Below are positions 34,368 through 42,237 of a DNA stretch of 64,000 nucleotides, piece by piece. The position numbers and the translations under genes are program-made. The stretch comes from Lachnotalea sp. AF33-28 (GTDB taxonomy: Bacteria; Bacillota; Clostridia; Lachnospirales; Lachnospiraceae), in contig NZ_QUEE01000004.1 of NCBI RefSeq assembly GCF_003477885.1, forward strand, positions 62,001 through 126,000, written 5' to 3'. Positions within the stretch are counted from its first letter, which is position 1. The number at the start of each line of letters is the position of its first letter. The notes under the pieces were generated by a model. That model saw only the letters and a list, made by a program, of their open reading frames with translations, ran no database searches and was not told where the DNA came from.

Positions 34368-35063
34368 ATGATACATAATTATGATGAGTTTTGCGAGGAA
34401 CTGCTGAAAAACGGGTTTTCTATGGGCGGAGGAAATCCGCACGGAATCTATGCGGCTATCCCCTTTAGCTGGGAGGAGCAGGAATTTCTGAATACACCGG
34501 TAAAATGGCATACGGGTGATCCCGAAACTGATCCGTGGCAATGGCGCATGAGGGTATTGAAGGAAAGAGAGGATATCGCGTATTCCAAAGTGTTTTTTAA
34601 TACCAGCGGCTATATCACAAAAGAGTGGTATCCGTATTTCCTGGCTGTTAGGCAGGGCGGAGAGTGCTTTGAGGAAGCGTATGAGAACGGAAGTTTAAGC
34701 CGTACATCCAAAGAAATCTATCAGATCGTCTGTGACTGTAAAGAATCGGCCTGCCACGAAATCAAACGGATCGGCGGATTTGGAAAGGAAGATAAGGGGC
34801 GCTTTGAAAAGGCGGTTGTGGAGCTGCAGATGCGGATGTATATCACGATCTGCGGCTATGCAAAGAAGACAAACCGGCAGGGCCAGCCCTATGGATGGGA
34901 ATCCTCAGTATTCTGCACGCCGGAGCACTTCTGGGGGGAAGACATACTCCAGAGGGCGCAGCGCATATCGAAACAGGAGGCGGAAGAGAGGATCACGAAG
35001 CAGGTGCTTAAGCTGAACCCGGATGCGGATAAACGCATGATCCGGAAATTTATCTATGGCTGA
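34368..35063 (+). CDS. Uncharacterised protein, possibly AlkZ-related
   Basis: A 231-residue soluble protein. The stretch VKWHTGDPETDPWQWRMRVL and ITKEWYPYFLAVR resembles proteins named AlkZ-related (relatives of a DNA glycosylase/winged-helix family); I recognise this only by motif memory. Activity is not known. ATG at 34368 is preferred over 34347 because GCGGAG lies just upstream. The stop overlaps the start of the next gene (TGATG). Confidence 0.5.
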   Translation: MIHNYDEFCEELLKNGFSMGGGNPHGIYAAIPFSWEEQEFLNTPVKWHTGDPETDPWQWRMRVLKEREDIAYSKVFFNTSGYITKEWYPYFLAVRQGGECFEEAYENGSLSRTSKEIYQIVCDCKESACHEIKRIGGFGKEDKGRFEKAVVELQMRMYITICGYAKKTNRQGQPYGWESSVFCTPEHFWGEDILQRAQRISKQEAEERITKQVLKLNPDADKRMIRKFIYG

Positions 35064-36550
35064 TGCATACGGGCGGTATGCCTGGGGAAGGAACGGATCT
35101 TTTTATGAACAGATCTTCAATGAACAGAATCACTATGGGTCTGTCAGATACGGCCAAAAAGCGGGAGATCGCCGGACCGGTCACAGGGATCTTAATTGTA
35201 CTGCTGGCTGTGCTGATGATGTTTGGCTCCTTTTGCGTATGTGTCGCGGATGAGCAGTCGGTGGCTTACCATGGAATCATTTTGAATGCGGCGGCGCTTA
35301 TTACCGGGATCATCACGCTCGTGATCTGGAGACGCCCGGTGTTAAAAGAGGAGCGGCAGGGGGAGGTCCTGGTTAAAGAGACGAAGGTGCCGCTTATGCT
35401 GGGGTGTATCTTTACGGCAGCCGGTGAATGCCTGCTGTTTGCAGCTTCCTGTATGGCGATTCTGGATAAAACGGAGAGCTGCTACGGTTTTGGCGTATTC
35501 GGCATGGCATTGCTGTTTTTTTCCTGCTGGATGCTGTTGGATTACCGCCACCGGCGCATTGCTTTCGATGAAAATGGGAATATCACCTATTCGGACTTTA
35601 CAGGCCGTCTGCGATCCTATCATTACAGCCAGATCGGCAGGATGCGGCTATGGCTGCCCACCGGTTCCGTGCGCCTGACAGATAGCCGCGGAAAAAGGCT
35701 GTTTAGTTTTGAAGGCAATATGAAACATTCGCAGGAGCTTTTGGAGCATCTCCTTGACTGGAATGTGGAGCTTGCCGTCAGACCGGAGGAAGGCGGCGGG
35801 GTATGCTCCGCTTTCGGTGCCAACGAAATGGATACAGCGGAACACCGGCATGTCAAAGGCATACGGCTGGGAGCCTGGGCGCTGCTTGCTGTCATTGCGG
35901 CAGGCTGTGTGATGTCTGTCACTCTGCTTGTGAGGTTCATGGCTTTAAAATACATGCTGTTACTGTTTGCAGGGCTTCCTCTGCTGATGTTTTTTTATTA
36001 TCTGCTGTTTCCACAGGTGCTGATCTGGAGCGGAATGCCCAGATATGCGTCGGAGGCCTTTAAGAGGAATCACGCTGCGGTTCCGTCCGCTTATCTGATC
36101 CTGGTTTGGCTGGTTCTGCTGTTTTTTATGACCGCATCAGAATCGCTGTTTGCGGTGGCGGACGGCTGGAAGATGTTCGGCTTCAGCGTGCTGATCGCTG
36201 CCGTGCTTGTGATCAGCTGTCTCTTGAGGATGCCCGGCGTTATGAGACGGGCCGGCAATATAGCTGTATTGTGCGTATGCGCCATAAGCCTTTGCTATTC
36301 TCTGGCATACAGTATCGATCTGGCTTTCAGCGGCCCGGCCGAACATTATGAGGCGCAGATCATGGGCAGCCGGGTTGGCGAAGAGGATGGCAGCACGCAT
36401 TATCATGTATCGGTGATGCTGGATGACGGGAAAGTCCTGGAATTAAAGGTCTCGGATGAGATCTACGAGCTGGCGCAGTCGGATGCAGCACTCCGGGTCT
36501 GCCAGCGAAGCGGGGTGTTTGGCATAAGGCTGGTCGATCTTCACAAATAG
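35063..36550 (+). CDS. Uncharacterised polytopic membrane protein
   Basis: A 495-residue protein not recognised as a known family. About nine membrane segments are visible: roughly residues 38-61, 70-89, 111-133, 140-159, then 273-295, 298-318, 345-362, 372-392 and 400-418. Between the two membrane blocks lies a soluble domain of about 110 residues (DYRHRRIAFDENGNITYSDFTGRLRSYHYSQI), whose pattern is PH-domain-like. The C-terminal 75 residues look beta-rich and extracytoplasmic or cytoplasmic. The first ATG overlaps the previous stop; ATG at 35105 with GGGGAAGGAA upstream is an equally plausible start. Confidence 0.6.
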   Translation: MHTGGMPGEGTDLFMNRSSMNRITMGLSDTAKKREIAGPVTGILIVLLAVLMMFGSFCVCVADEQSVAYHGIILNAAALITGIITLVIWRRPVLKEERQGEVLVKETKVPLMLGCIFTAAGECLLFAASCMAILDKTESCYGFGVFGMALLFFSCWMLLDYRHRRIAFDENGNITYSDFTGRLRSYHYSQIGRMRLWLPTGSVRLTDSRGKRLFSFEGNMKHSQELLEHLLDWNVELAVRPEEGGGVCSAFGANEMDTAEHRHVKGIRLGAWALLAVIAAGCVMSVTLLVRFMALKYMLLLFAGLPLLMFFYYLLFPQVLIWSGMPRYASEAFKRNHAAVPSAYLILVWLVLLFFMTASESLFAVADGWKMFGFSVLIAAVLVISCLLRMPGVMRRAGNIAVLCVCAISLCYSLAYSIDLAFSGPAEHYEAQIMGSRVGEEDGSTHYHVSVMLDDGKVLELKVSDEIYELAQSDAALRVCQRSGVFGIRLVDLHK

Positions 36551-36556
36551 GCAATA

Positions 36557-37429
36557 TCAGGCCGGATAGGGAAATGCTTCCTCAAAGGCCAGGATGCATT
36601 CCTGTCTGGCCGAGTGATCCAGCACCGCATATACAATATGATCAAAATAGGTACCGTATCCGCTCTCCAGGAGCTCTTTCCACCAGGCTGCAACCTGAAC
36701 AGGATCATTGCGGAATACACCGCAGCCATAGGCGCCCAGCACCAGGTTTTTGGCTCCGTTATCCGCAAAGAGCGCCAGGGCCAGTTCCATTCGCCTCCTC
36801 ATAGCTATTCTGGCCATCCCTATATCTTCACCTTTTAAAATTACCTGCCCCATATTCACTGCAGGAAGAGTGAGCACGGAAGCAGTGACCGGCGTTTCCA
36901 GGAGGCGGAAACTTCCGTCCCGAAAGAAAACCACCTCGGGTGAGTAGATGGCATGATCGGTGTAGATCATGGAGGATGTGCCGCGGTTGGCTCTGTAATA
37001 TTCTTCGTGGACGGTCAGGGTCTTATACAGCCCGCCGGAAGCCGCCAGGCTTTCTTCCTGTGCCATGGCTCCGTTTAGAAAGCCGCCGCCGGGATTTTTG
37101 GCGCTGGCAAAGTTTAAGACTCCGGTATGTGCCGCTCCTTCTGCGGACAGCTCTAAAACGGCATCCACGGTGGAGATGTTTTTTACTTCCTGCCGGCATG
37201 CGTCAGAGTGTCCGGCTGCCGTTTCGCATGTAGAGGTGCCGCGGTCACCGGTATGTTTTCCTGCGTATTCATGAAGCAGCTGCTCTCCCTGTTTAGGTGT
37301 GAACAGCCTGCTGTGCTCAACCGAATAAAGATGTGCTTCGCGGATCGTCACCGCAGTATCCTGATACGTATATTTTCCCTGCTTCAGTATTTCCAAAGTC
37401 TGTCTTGCAATCGCTTTTCTATCCATCAT
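36557..37429 (-). CDS. Bacterial-type poly(ADP-ribose) glycohydrolase (TIGR02452 family)
   Basis: A 290-residue macrodomain-like PARG. The catalytic signature is intact: NPGGGFLNGAMAQEESLA, matching GGG-X7-QEE with the two glutamates. Also typical are VLNFASAKNPGG before it and KNLVLGAYGCGVFRNDP near the end. PARGs hydrolyse the ribose-ribose bonds of poly(ADP-ribose) or remove ADP-ribose, giving free ADP-ribose. Start at 37429 (or 37426) has GGAGACACA upstream; 37447 would also be in frame. It is last in a minus-strand run NADAR, NrtR-like Nudix, PARG. Confidence 0.88.
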   Translation of the reverse strand: MMDRKAIARQTLEILKQGKYTYQDTAVTIREAHLYSVEHSRLFTPKQGEQLLHEYAGKHTGDRGTSTCETAAGHSDACRQEVKNISTVDAVLELSAEGAAHTGVLNFASAKNPGGGFLNGAMAQEESLAASGGLYKTLTVHEEYYRANRGTSSMIYTDHAIYSPEVVFFRDGSFRLLETPVTASVLTLPAVNMGQVILKGEDIGMARIAMRRRMELALALFADNGAKNLVLGAYGCGVFRNDPVQVAAWWKELLESGYGTYFDHIVYAVLDHSARQECILAFEEAFPYPA

Positions 37430-37449
37430 TGTGTCTCCAATTTCCATAG

Positions 37450-38397
37450 TTATTTAGCATCCGCCGGGGGATGGGGTGTCCATCCCGCAAGATCAGCGGA
37501 CGATTTTCTCCGATAAAGCCTGGAAGGACGGTGTCCTTCATTTTGGGTGTACGAATCCGTCTCCGTCACCAGAGATGCCACTTTTCTGCGGAACGCGGCC
37601 TTTAAAAGCGGTCTGTCCCAGATCACCTCATATACCTGCTGAAGCTGGGTGAGGGTAAATTCCTCCGGCATCAGATGCAGTGCCAGATCCTCGGTTTCCA
37701 ATTGCGCGCGCAGCCTCTCCAGGGCATAAAAAATGATTTTCCCATGATCAAATGCCAGCCCATGATTTTCCACAATGCGGTATTCCCTGACGGAATCATA
37801 CAGGGAACGGATACATTTTTCCTCTATGACGCAGCTAAGCTCAATCTCCCCGTGAGACAGTTCCAGGAGAATGCGGCGGCTTTTGACCGCTTTATCCGGG
37901 TGATCATCCGTGTGCTCGTTCAGCAGCCGGCAGGAGAGTTCAAACCACAGTGCATCGTCCGCATCGTCGCCCGCATGCAGTGAGAGCTTGGTGCTGTCCA
38001 CCAATGCCATGTGCGAACAGCTCATGACCCAGGTCCTGGGGTCCCTGTCCGGCTCACTGAAGGTGTAAAGCTGCTCAAGGTATACATGTGCAAGGCCCGT
38101 TTCTTCCTTAAGCTCCCGGCGGGCGGCATCCATGGCCGTTTCATTGGGCCGTATAAATCCTCCCGGCAGCGCCCAGCTGCCAAGGAAGGGGTGGCCGCCT
38201 CTCTGTATCAGCAGCAGGCACAGCTTTTTCTCCGTAAGCTTGCGGTAATTCTCCTTTGCAGTGTCCATGACCGTAAAGATCACCATATCGGCGGCAACGG
38301 AAGGGCGCACATAATCGCCCGCATGATACTGTGCCAGGAATTCCGCTTCCGTAAGCCCGTTTTTATCCCTGGGTTCGTCCCCATTATACTTTGTCAT
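37450..38397 (-). CDS. NrtR-like Nudix transcriptional regulator
   Basis: A 315-residue protein in two parts. Residues about 35-190 form a Nudix domain with an intact box GGFIRPNETAMDAARRELKEETGL. Residues about 235-305 form a winged helix of the NrtR type (FTLTQLQQVYEVIWDRPLLKAAFRRKV and RPSRLYRRK). NrtR regulators control NAD metabolism genes and use ADP-ribose as effector. Many have degenerate Nudix boxes; here the catalytic residues remain, so hydrolysis is possible. The ATG overlaps the NADAR stop (ATGA), and PARG follows 20 bases later, a context that suits an ADP-ribose sensor. Confidence 0.85.
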   Translation of the reverse strand: MTKYNGDEPRDKNGLTEAEFLAQYHAGDYVRPSVAADMVIFTVMDTAKENYRKLTEKKLCLLLIQRGGHPFLGSWALPGGFIRPNETAMDAARRELKEETGLAHVYLEQLYTFSEPDRDPRTWVMSCSHMALVDSTKLSLHAGDDADDALWFELSCRLLNEHTDDHPDKAVKSRRILLELSHGEIELSCVIEEKCIRSLYDSVREYRIVENHGLAFDHGKIIFYALERLRAQLETEDLALHLMPEEFTLTQLQQVYEVIWDRPLLKAAFRRKVASLVTETDSYTQNEGHRPSRLYRRKSSADLAGWTPHPPADAK

Positions 38398-38960
38398 ACG
38401 AGCTGCGCCTCCTGTTCCCTTAACAGGTCTCTGACCTCGGTTAAGGCGAATCCGAGCAGATTGGTGCCCTTCCACTGAAAGGGATTTTCTGCTTCCGGGT
38501 TGCTCTTTCCCATCCCGATTCCCCAGATGCGGTCCCTTGGACTGGCTTCCACTAAAATCTGATTTCCCGTGGCCTTTAAAACCTCCCATAATTCAGGGTT
38601 CTGGGAGAATTTAGCCATATTGCCCTTCCGGACAGCCGCATAGCAGGAGGCATCCCAGACTTTAGGATCAAAGTTTCTGACCGCACGGCCGTAGGCTTTC
38701 ATCTCCTTTGGCACGCGCGTTTCCATGATCTGTCCGAGCATCTCGGTGTCTTTAAACATACGGGCCTTCTCCGCCATCATAAACTGTTCCGCACAGCTGT
38801 ACTCTATGCCGTCAACACTGAATGGACACATCCACCACTGGCTGAAGCAGGCCTCGTTAATATGACCGTCCGCCGGCGGCGTATGACCCCAGAAAAACAT
38901 ATATTTAAAATGCTCCCCGCGGCTGCAGGCTTCTTTCAGATCATTCAGATTATAAACCAT
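38394..38960 (-). CDS. NADAR domain protein (YbiA-like)
   Basis: A 188-residue NADAR (NAD and ADP-ribose associated, former DUF1768) protein. Visible motifs: FFWGHTPPADGHINEACFSQWW, YSCAEQFMMAEKARMFKD, RNFDPKVWD and ILVEASPRDRIWGIGMG. YbiA acts as an N-glycosidase in riboflavin intermediate turnover, and other NADAR proteins remove ADP-ribose from guanine bases. Which applies here is open; coupling to PARG and an NrtR-like regulator favours ADP-ribose chemistry (inference). GAGGA precedes the ATG and a palindromic repeat lies immediately before that. Confidence 0.88.
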   Translation of the reverse strand: MVYNLNDLKEACSRGEHFKYMFFWGHTPPADGHINEACFSQWWMCPFSVDGIEYSCAEQFMMAEKARMFKDTEMLGQIMETRVPKEMKAYGRAVRNFDPKVWDASCYAAVRKGNMAKFSQNPELWEVLKATGNQILVEASPRDRIWGIGMGKSNPEAENPFQWKGTNLLGFALTEVRDLLREQEAQLV

Positions 38961-38973
38961 ATCAGTTCCTCCT

Positions 38974-39023
38974 CAGGTCATCAGCCGGAGGCTGATGACC
39001 TGCGCACACGTCAGTGTGCTTCC
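38974..39023 (-). repeat. GCGCAGG-type double-hairpin repeat, copy 1
   Basis: Arms 38974-38986 and 38990-39002 are a perfect 13-bp inverted repeat with a three-base loop. A second hairpin (GCACAC/GTGTGC, 39004-39019) precedes it on the minus strand, joined by GCGCAGG. It ends a few bases before the NADAR ribosome-binding site. Confidence 0.7.
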
Positions 39024-39070
39024 TCTTTACAGTATTCGTGGTTCTACTTATAATATTAATAAAATGATAA

Positions 39071-39083
39071 TAACATATTGTTA
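39071..39083. promoter_or_regulatory. Palindrome at the predicted transcription start of the NADAR operon
   Basis: TAACA-TAT-TGTTA, with further matching TA bases on each side. It overlaps the predicted +1 of the minus-strand promoter, a position suited to a repressor site; NrtR binding is inference. Confidence 0.4.
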
Positions 39084-39088
39084 CTAAC

Positions 39089-39117
39089 ATGATAAACCAA
39101 TTATATGCGGATGTCAA
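39089..39117 (-). promoter_or_regulatory. Sigma-A promoter of the NADAR-NrtR-PARG operon
   Basis: On the minus strand: TTGACA (39117-39112), 17-base spacer, TATCAT (39094-39089). The predicted start is near 39082, giving a leader of about 120 bases. Confidence 0.65.
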
Positions 39118-39155
39118 GTGAATGTGAGCAGACATTAACAATGAATTTACCATTG

Positions 39156-39383
39156 GTTACTGTTCGCACGCTGCCGATAAAGCAGCGAATGACAGGGCAG
39201 AATATGGTCCTCATAGGTATCCCTTGAAGCCCGCACAAGGAAGCGCACTGATGTGCGCGCAGGTCATCAACCTGGTGGTTGGTGACGATCTGCGCGCTTC
39301 ACGGAGCGAGAGCGTGTCCCTATGAGGACCATATTCTGCCCTGTCATTCGCGGTAGGTTTACGACAACTGCGAATAGCAGCAT
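39156..39383. repeat. Composite palindromic element (degenerate member of the GTTAC repeat family)
   Basis: The left end GTTACTGTTCGCA matches the ends of the 50859 and 51784 elements. A perfect 33-bp inverted repeat (39185-39217 with 39319-39351) forms the core. The right flank contains a 29-base stretch identical, in reverse complement, to the interior of the 50859 element. No target duplication remains visible. A GCGCAGG-type repeat lies in its centre. No coding sequence is seen in 38961-39513. Confidence 0.65.
39239..39290 (+). repeat. GCGCAGG-type double-hairpin repeat, copy 2 (nested)
   Basis: GGAAGCGCACTGATGTGCGC, then GCAGGTCATCAACC and a partner arm. It is the same arrangement as the copies at 38974 and 53029, located inside the 39156 palindrome. 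Confidence 0.6.
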
Positions 39384-39410
39384 CATCGGCCGCAGCGTTT
39401 GAAATAAGGA

Positions 39411-39439
39411 TTGTCATATCAGCTGCAGGAAGCTATAAT
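39411..39439 (+). promoter_or_regulatory. Sigma-A promoter of the ATPase gene
   Basis: TTGTCA at 39411-39416, 17-base spacer, TATAAT at 39434-39439. Confidence 0.65.
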
Positions 39440-39513
39440 AAAAATATTGAAATGCACCGGTTTCACCTGTTCAAACAATATGCAGCAGCGATTAAAAAGA
39501 GGGTGGCAGACCT

Positions 39514-40368
39514 ATGTTTCTGAATCAGTTTGTATTTCCAGACGCGGAGCAGGAATTTGACTTTTTTATGAGCGTACAGAGAAGATGTTATGACAGCTAT
39601 TACCCGTTTCAGGTGCTGACGAAGATCGGGTTTGAGAGGATTGATTTTGAGCCGGTCACGATACTGTACGGGGGCAACGGCTGCGGAAAATCCACAGTTT
39701 TAAATGTGATTGCCGAAAAACTGAAGCTGGAGAGAGGGGCGCCCTACAACAAATCCAGCTTCTTTCAGCGATATGTGGATCTGTGCGGATATGAAACGGA
39801 TGAAGAGGTTACAGAGGGCAGCAGGATCATCACCAGCGATGATGTTTTTGACTACATGCTGGATATGAGGACATTAAACGAGGGCATTGATTCCCGCCGG
39901 GAAGAAATTTTCAGTGAGTACCTGGATGCAAAGTATTCCGACTTTAAGTTCAGAACGCTGGAGGACTATGAGCGGCTTAAGAAGGTGAATCAGTCGCGCC
40001 GCAGGACACAGTCGCGTTATGTCCGGGAAAATCTGATGGATAATGTGCGGGAGCGTTCCAATGGGGAGAATGCCTTTGCCTATTTTGTGGATAAGATCAA
40101 AGAGAATGCCCTGTATCTGCTGGACGAGCCGGAGAACAGCCTGTCCGCTGCGCGGCAGCTGGAGCTGGTGAAATTTTTGGAGGATTCGGCGCGCTTTTTT
40201 GGCTGCCAGTTCATCCTGTCCACCCATTCCCCGTTTCTTTTAGCGATGAAAAACGCCAAAATTTATGATCTGGATGAAAATCCGGTGGATGTAAAGCCCT
40301 GGACCGAGCTTGGCAATGTGCGGTTGTTTTATGAGTTTTTCAGCAGGCATGCGGGGGAGTTTGAGTAA
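39514..40368 (+). CDS. AAA family ATPase (ABC/OLD-like ATP-binding protein)
   Basis: A 284-residue stand-alone ATPase. Walker A is LYGGNGCGKSTVLN (about residues 52-65), Walker B is LYLLDEPENSLS (about 202-213) and the switch histidine lies in FILSTHSPFLLAM. There is no transmembrane segment and no Toprim nuclease domain as in OLD proteins. Such ATPases are common but mostly uncharacterised; some are parts of defence systems. Here the only neighbours in the same direction are a Nudix hydrolase and regulators. It has its own promoter and an AGAGGGTGG site. Confidence 0.8.
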   Translation: MFLNQFVFPDAEQEFDFFMSVQRRCYDSYYPFQVLTKIGFERIDFEPVTILYGGNGCGKSTVLNVIAEKLKLERGAPYNKSSFFQRYVDLCGYETDEEVTEGSRIITSDDVFDYMLDMRTLNEGIDSRREEIFSEYLDAKYSDFKFRTLEDYERLKKVNQSRRRTQSRYVRENLMDNVRERSNGENAFAYFVDKIKENALYLLDEPENSLSAARQLELVKFLEDSARFFGCQFILSTHSPFLLAMKNAKIYDLDENPVDVKPWTELGNVRLFYEFFSRHAGEFE

Positions 40369-40383
40369 CGGGCTGACCGGATG

Positions 40384-40415
40384 GAGCGCAGGCCGCCTGC
40401 CAGGCATGCGGCGGT
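40384..40415 (+). repeat. GCGCAGG-type hairpin repeat, copy 3 (short)
   Basis: GAGCGCAGG followed by a GC-rich hairpin (CCGCCTGCC / GGCATGCGG). It lies just before the ribosome-binding site of the Nudix gene, as copy 1 does for NADAR. Confidence 0.45.
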
Positions 40416-40430
40416 ACGGGAGGAGAAAGT

Positions 40431-41042
40431 ATGAGCAAATGGCTTGATTGGGCGGTGGAGCTGCAGAGCATCGCGCAGTGTGCCCTGACCTATTGCAGGG
40501 ATGACTACGACAGGGAGCGGTTTGAACGGGTGCGGGAGATCGCTGCGGAGATGGTCAGCCTGCAGTCGGAGATTCCTATAGATAAAGTGAAGGATCTCTT
40601 CTGCGGTGAGACGGGGTATCAGACGCCGAAGCTGGATACCAGGGCGGCGATATTTAAAGAGGATAAGATCCTCCTGGTGCAGGAAAATAACGGTATGTGG
40701 TCGCTGCCGGGAGGATGGGTGGATGTGGACCGGTCCGTTAAGGAAAATACGGTAAAAGAGGTCCGCGAAGAAGCGGGGTTACTGGTATCCGCCGACCGGA
40801 TCATCGCCGTACAGGACCGGGAAAAGCATAATCTCCCTGTCTATGCCTACAGGATCTGCAAGATTTTTGTGCTCTGCTCGGTATTGGGCGGGAGCTTTCA
40901 GAAAAATATGGAGACGGTGGACAGCGCTTACTTCGCGCTGAATGCGCTTCCGCAGCTGGCGGAGGAAAAGAACAATGAGGAGCAGATCAGAATGTGCTTT
41001 GACGCATATCACGATCCGGGCTGGGTGACGTTCTTTGACTGA
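40431..41042 (+). CDS. Nudix hydrolase with N-terminal helical domain (ADP-ribose pyrophosphatase-like)
   Basis: A 203-residue protein. Residues 1-60 form a helical N-terminal domain (MSKWLDWAVELQSIAQCALTYCRDDYDRERFERVREIAAEM) found in a subgroup of Nudix hydrolases often named ADP-ribose pyrophosphatase. The Nudix domain has GGWVDVDRSVKENTVKEVREEAGLL, which matches the box. It would cleave an NDP-linked compound such as ADP-ribose, but specificity is not shown. GGGAGGAGAAAGT precedes the ATG. It lies close to the PARG/NADAR operon. Confidence 0.87.
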   Translation: MSKWLDWAVELQSIAQCALTYCRDDYDRERFERVREIAAEMVSLQSEIPIDKVKDLFCGETGYQTPKLDTRAAIFKEDKILLVQENNGMWSLPGGWVDVDRSVKENTVKEVREEAGLLVSADRIIAVQDREKHNLPVYAYRICKIFVLCSVLGGSFQKNMETVDSAYFALNALPQLAEEKNNEEQIRMCFDAYHDPGWVTFFD

Positions 41043-41210
41043 CCGGAGATGACAATCTGCGGTCTGAAACGGTAAGAAGCAGAGCAAGAATGATCGAGAA
41101 ATAATTTTACGCTTCCTGTATACTTAAGTCCAGCGTTGAAGCGCTGCATAACTGTTTGTGAGGAACAGAACGGTTCGGTACAGCCGAAAACGAGAGAGGG
41201 GGGTAAAAGG

Positions 41211-42086
41211 ATGCAGGATCAGATAGAAGCGGTACAGCGCATGCAGGATTATATAGGGGAACACATAGGGGAAACGATCACGCTCGCCGATCTGGCCAGG
41301 GCGGCGTTATTTTCACCGTGGTATTCCCACCGCCTGTTTGTGCGTTGGACAGGTCTGGCTCCGTCCGAGTATATCCGGAGACTTCGGCTGTCTAAATCAG
41401 CCCTGAAGCTTCGGGATGAAACTTGCCGCATCACGGATATCTCGTTTGAGATGGGTTTTGGAAGCGTGGACGGATATCAGCGCGCCTTTTACCGTGAATT
41501 TGGCTGCAATCCCCGGGAATATGCGAACCGGCCGGTGCCGCTGTATCTGTTTACTCCTTACGGTGTTAAGTACAAAACGCAGGAAAAGGAGAACAGGATG
41601 AAAGAGGTAAAAAATGTTTTTATTCAGCTGACGGAAAGACCTGCCCGCAAAGTGATCCTAAAGAGAGGAAAGAAGGCGGCGGAGTATTTTTCGTACTGCG
41701 AAGAGGTGGGATGCGACGTCTGGGGGCTGCTTACAAGCATTCGGTCCATCAGCGGAGAGCCCGTATGTCTCTGGCTGCCGGCTAGTCTGATCCGGCCGGG
41801 AACTTCGGAATATGTGCAGGGGGTGGAAGTTGCCTGTGATTATGACGGCGCGGTGCCGGAAGGGTTTGAGGTCATTGATCTGCCGCCGGCGAAATACCTG
41901 ATGTTCCAGGGTGAACCCTTTGAGGAAGAGGACTATGGGGAGGCCATCTGTGAAGTGCAGGAAGCAATCAAAAAATATGATCCTTCCGGCATCGGGCTTG
42001 CCTGGGATACCTCCAATCCCCGCATACAGCTGGAGCCCAGAGGTACCCGGGGATATATCGAACTTCTGGCTGTGAAGCCGCTGTAA
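41211..42086 (+). CDS. AraC family regulator with GyrI-like effector domain
   Basis: A 291-residue regulator. The N-terminal 105 residues are an AraC-type double helix-turn-helix (ITLADLARAALFSPWYSHRLFVRWTGLAPSEYIRRLRLS and ITDISFEMGFGSVDGYQRAFYREFGCNPREY). Residues about 140-291 form a GyrI/Rob-like ligand-binding domain. This layout is typical of multidrug- or stress-responsive activators. ATG at 41211 is chosen because GGGGGGTAAAAGG lies directly upstream and the first helix would otherwise be preceded by 25 unconserved residues. Confidence 0.88.
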   Translation: MQDQIEAVQRMQDYIGEHIGETITLADLARAALFSPWYSHRLFVRWTGLAPSEYIRRLRLSKSALKLRDETCRITDISFEMGFGSVDGYQRAFYREFGCNPREYANRPVPLYLFTPYGVKYKTQEKENRMKEVKNVFIQLTERPARKVILKRGKKAAEYFSYCEEVGCDVWGLLTSIRSISGEPVCLWLPASLIRPGTSEYVQGVEVACDYDGAVPEGFEVIDLPPAKYLMFQGEPFEEEDYGEAICEVQEAIKKYDPSGIGLAWDTSNPRIQLEPRGTRGYIELLAVKPL

Positions 42087-42110
42087 TTAAGTATAAGAAT
42101 CACTGACAGG

Positions 42111-42136
42111 AAGGGATGCTGCGGCATCTCTTTCTC
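42111..42136 (+). terminator. Possible terminator after the AraC-GyrI gene
   Basis: AAGGGATGC at 42111-42119 pairs with GCATCTCTT at 42124-42132 (one G-U pair) with a TGCG loop; a short pyrimidine tract follows. Confidence 0.4.
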
Positions 42137-42170
42137 CGCATTCCTATGCTAAAATATTTAAAAAAAAGTA

Positions 42171-42201
42171 TTGACGTTTACGCCGCGTCAACTGATAGAG
42201 T
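42171..42201 (+). promoter_or_regulatory. MerR-type promoter with 19-base spacer
   Basis: TTGACG at 42171-42176 and TAGAGT at 42196-42201, separated by 19 bases. The dyad TTGACG...CGTCAA (42171-42191) lies in the spacer region. Overlong spacers with an internal dyad are the hallmark of promoters activated by MerR proteins; the downstream gene is a MerR regulator, so autoregulation is likely. Confidence 0.6.
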
Positions 42202-42237
42202 ATAAGTGTCAGAAACAGGAAACGGAGGTCCTTGGAT

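Noticed and set aside
38397..38589. A 64-residue N-terminal extension of the NrtR-like protein
   Set aside because: The extension overlaps the NADAR gene in another frame; the ATG at 38397 overlaps the NADAR stop as in coupled genes and matches homologs.
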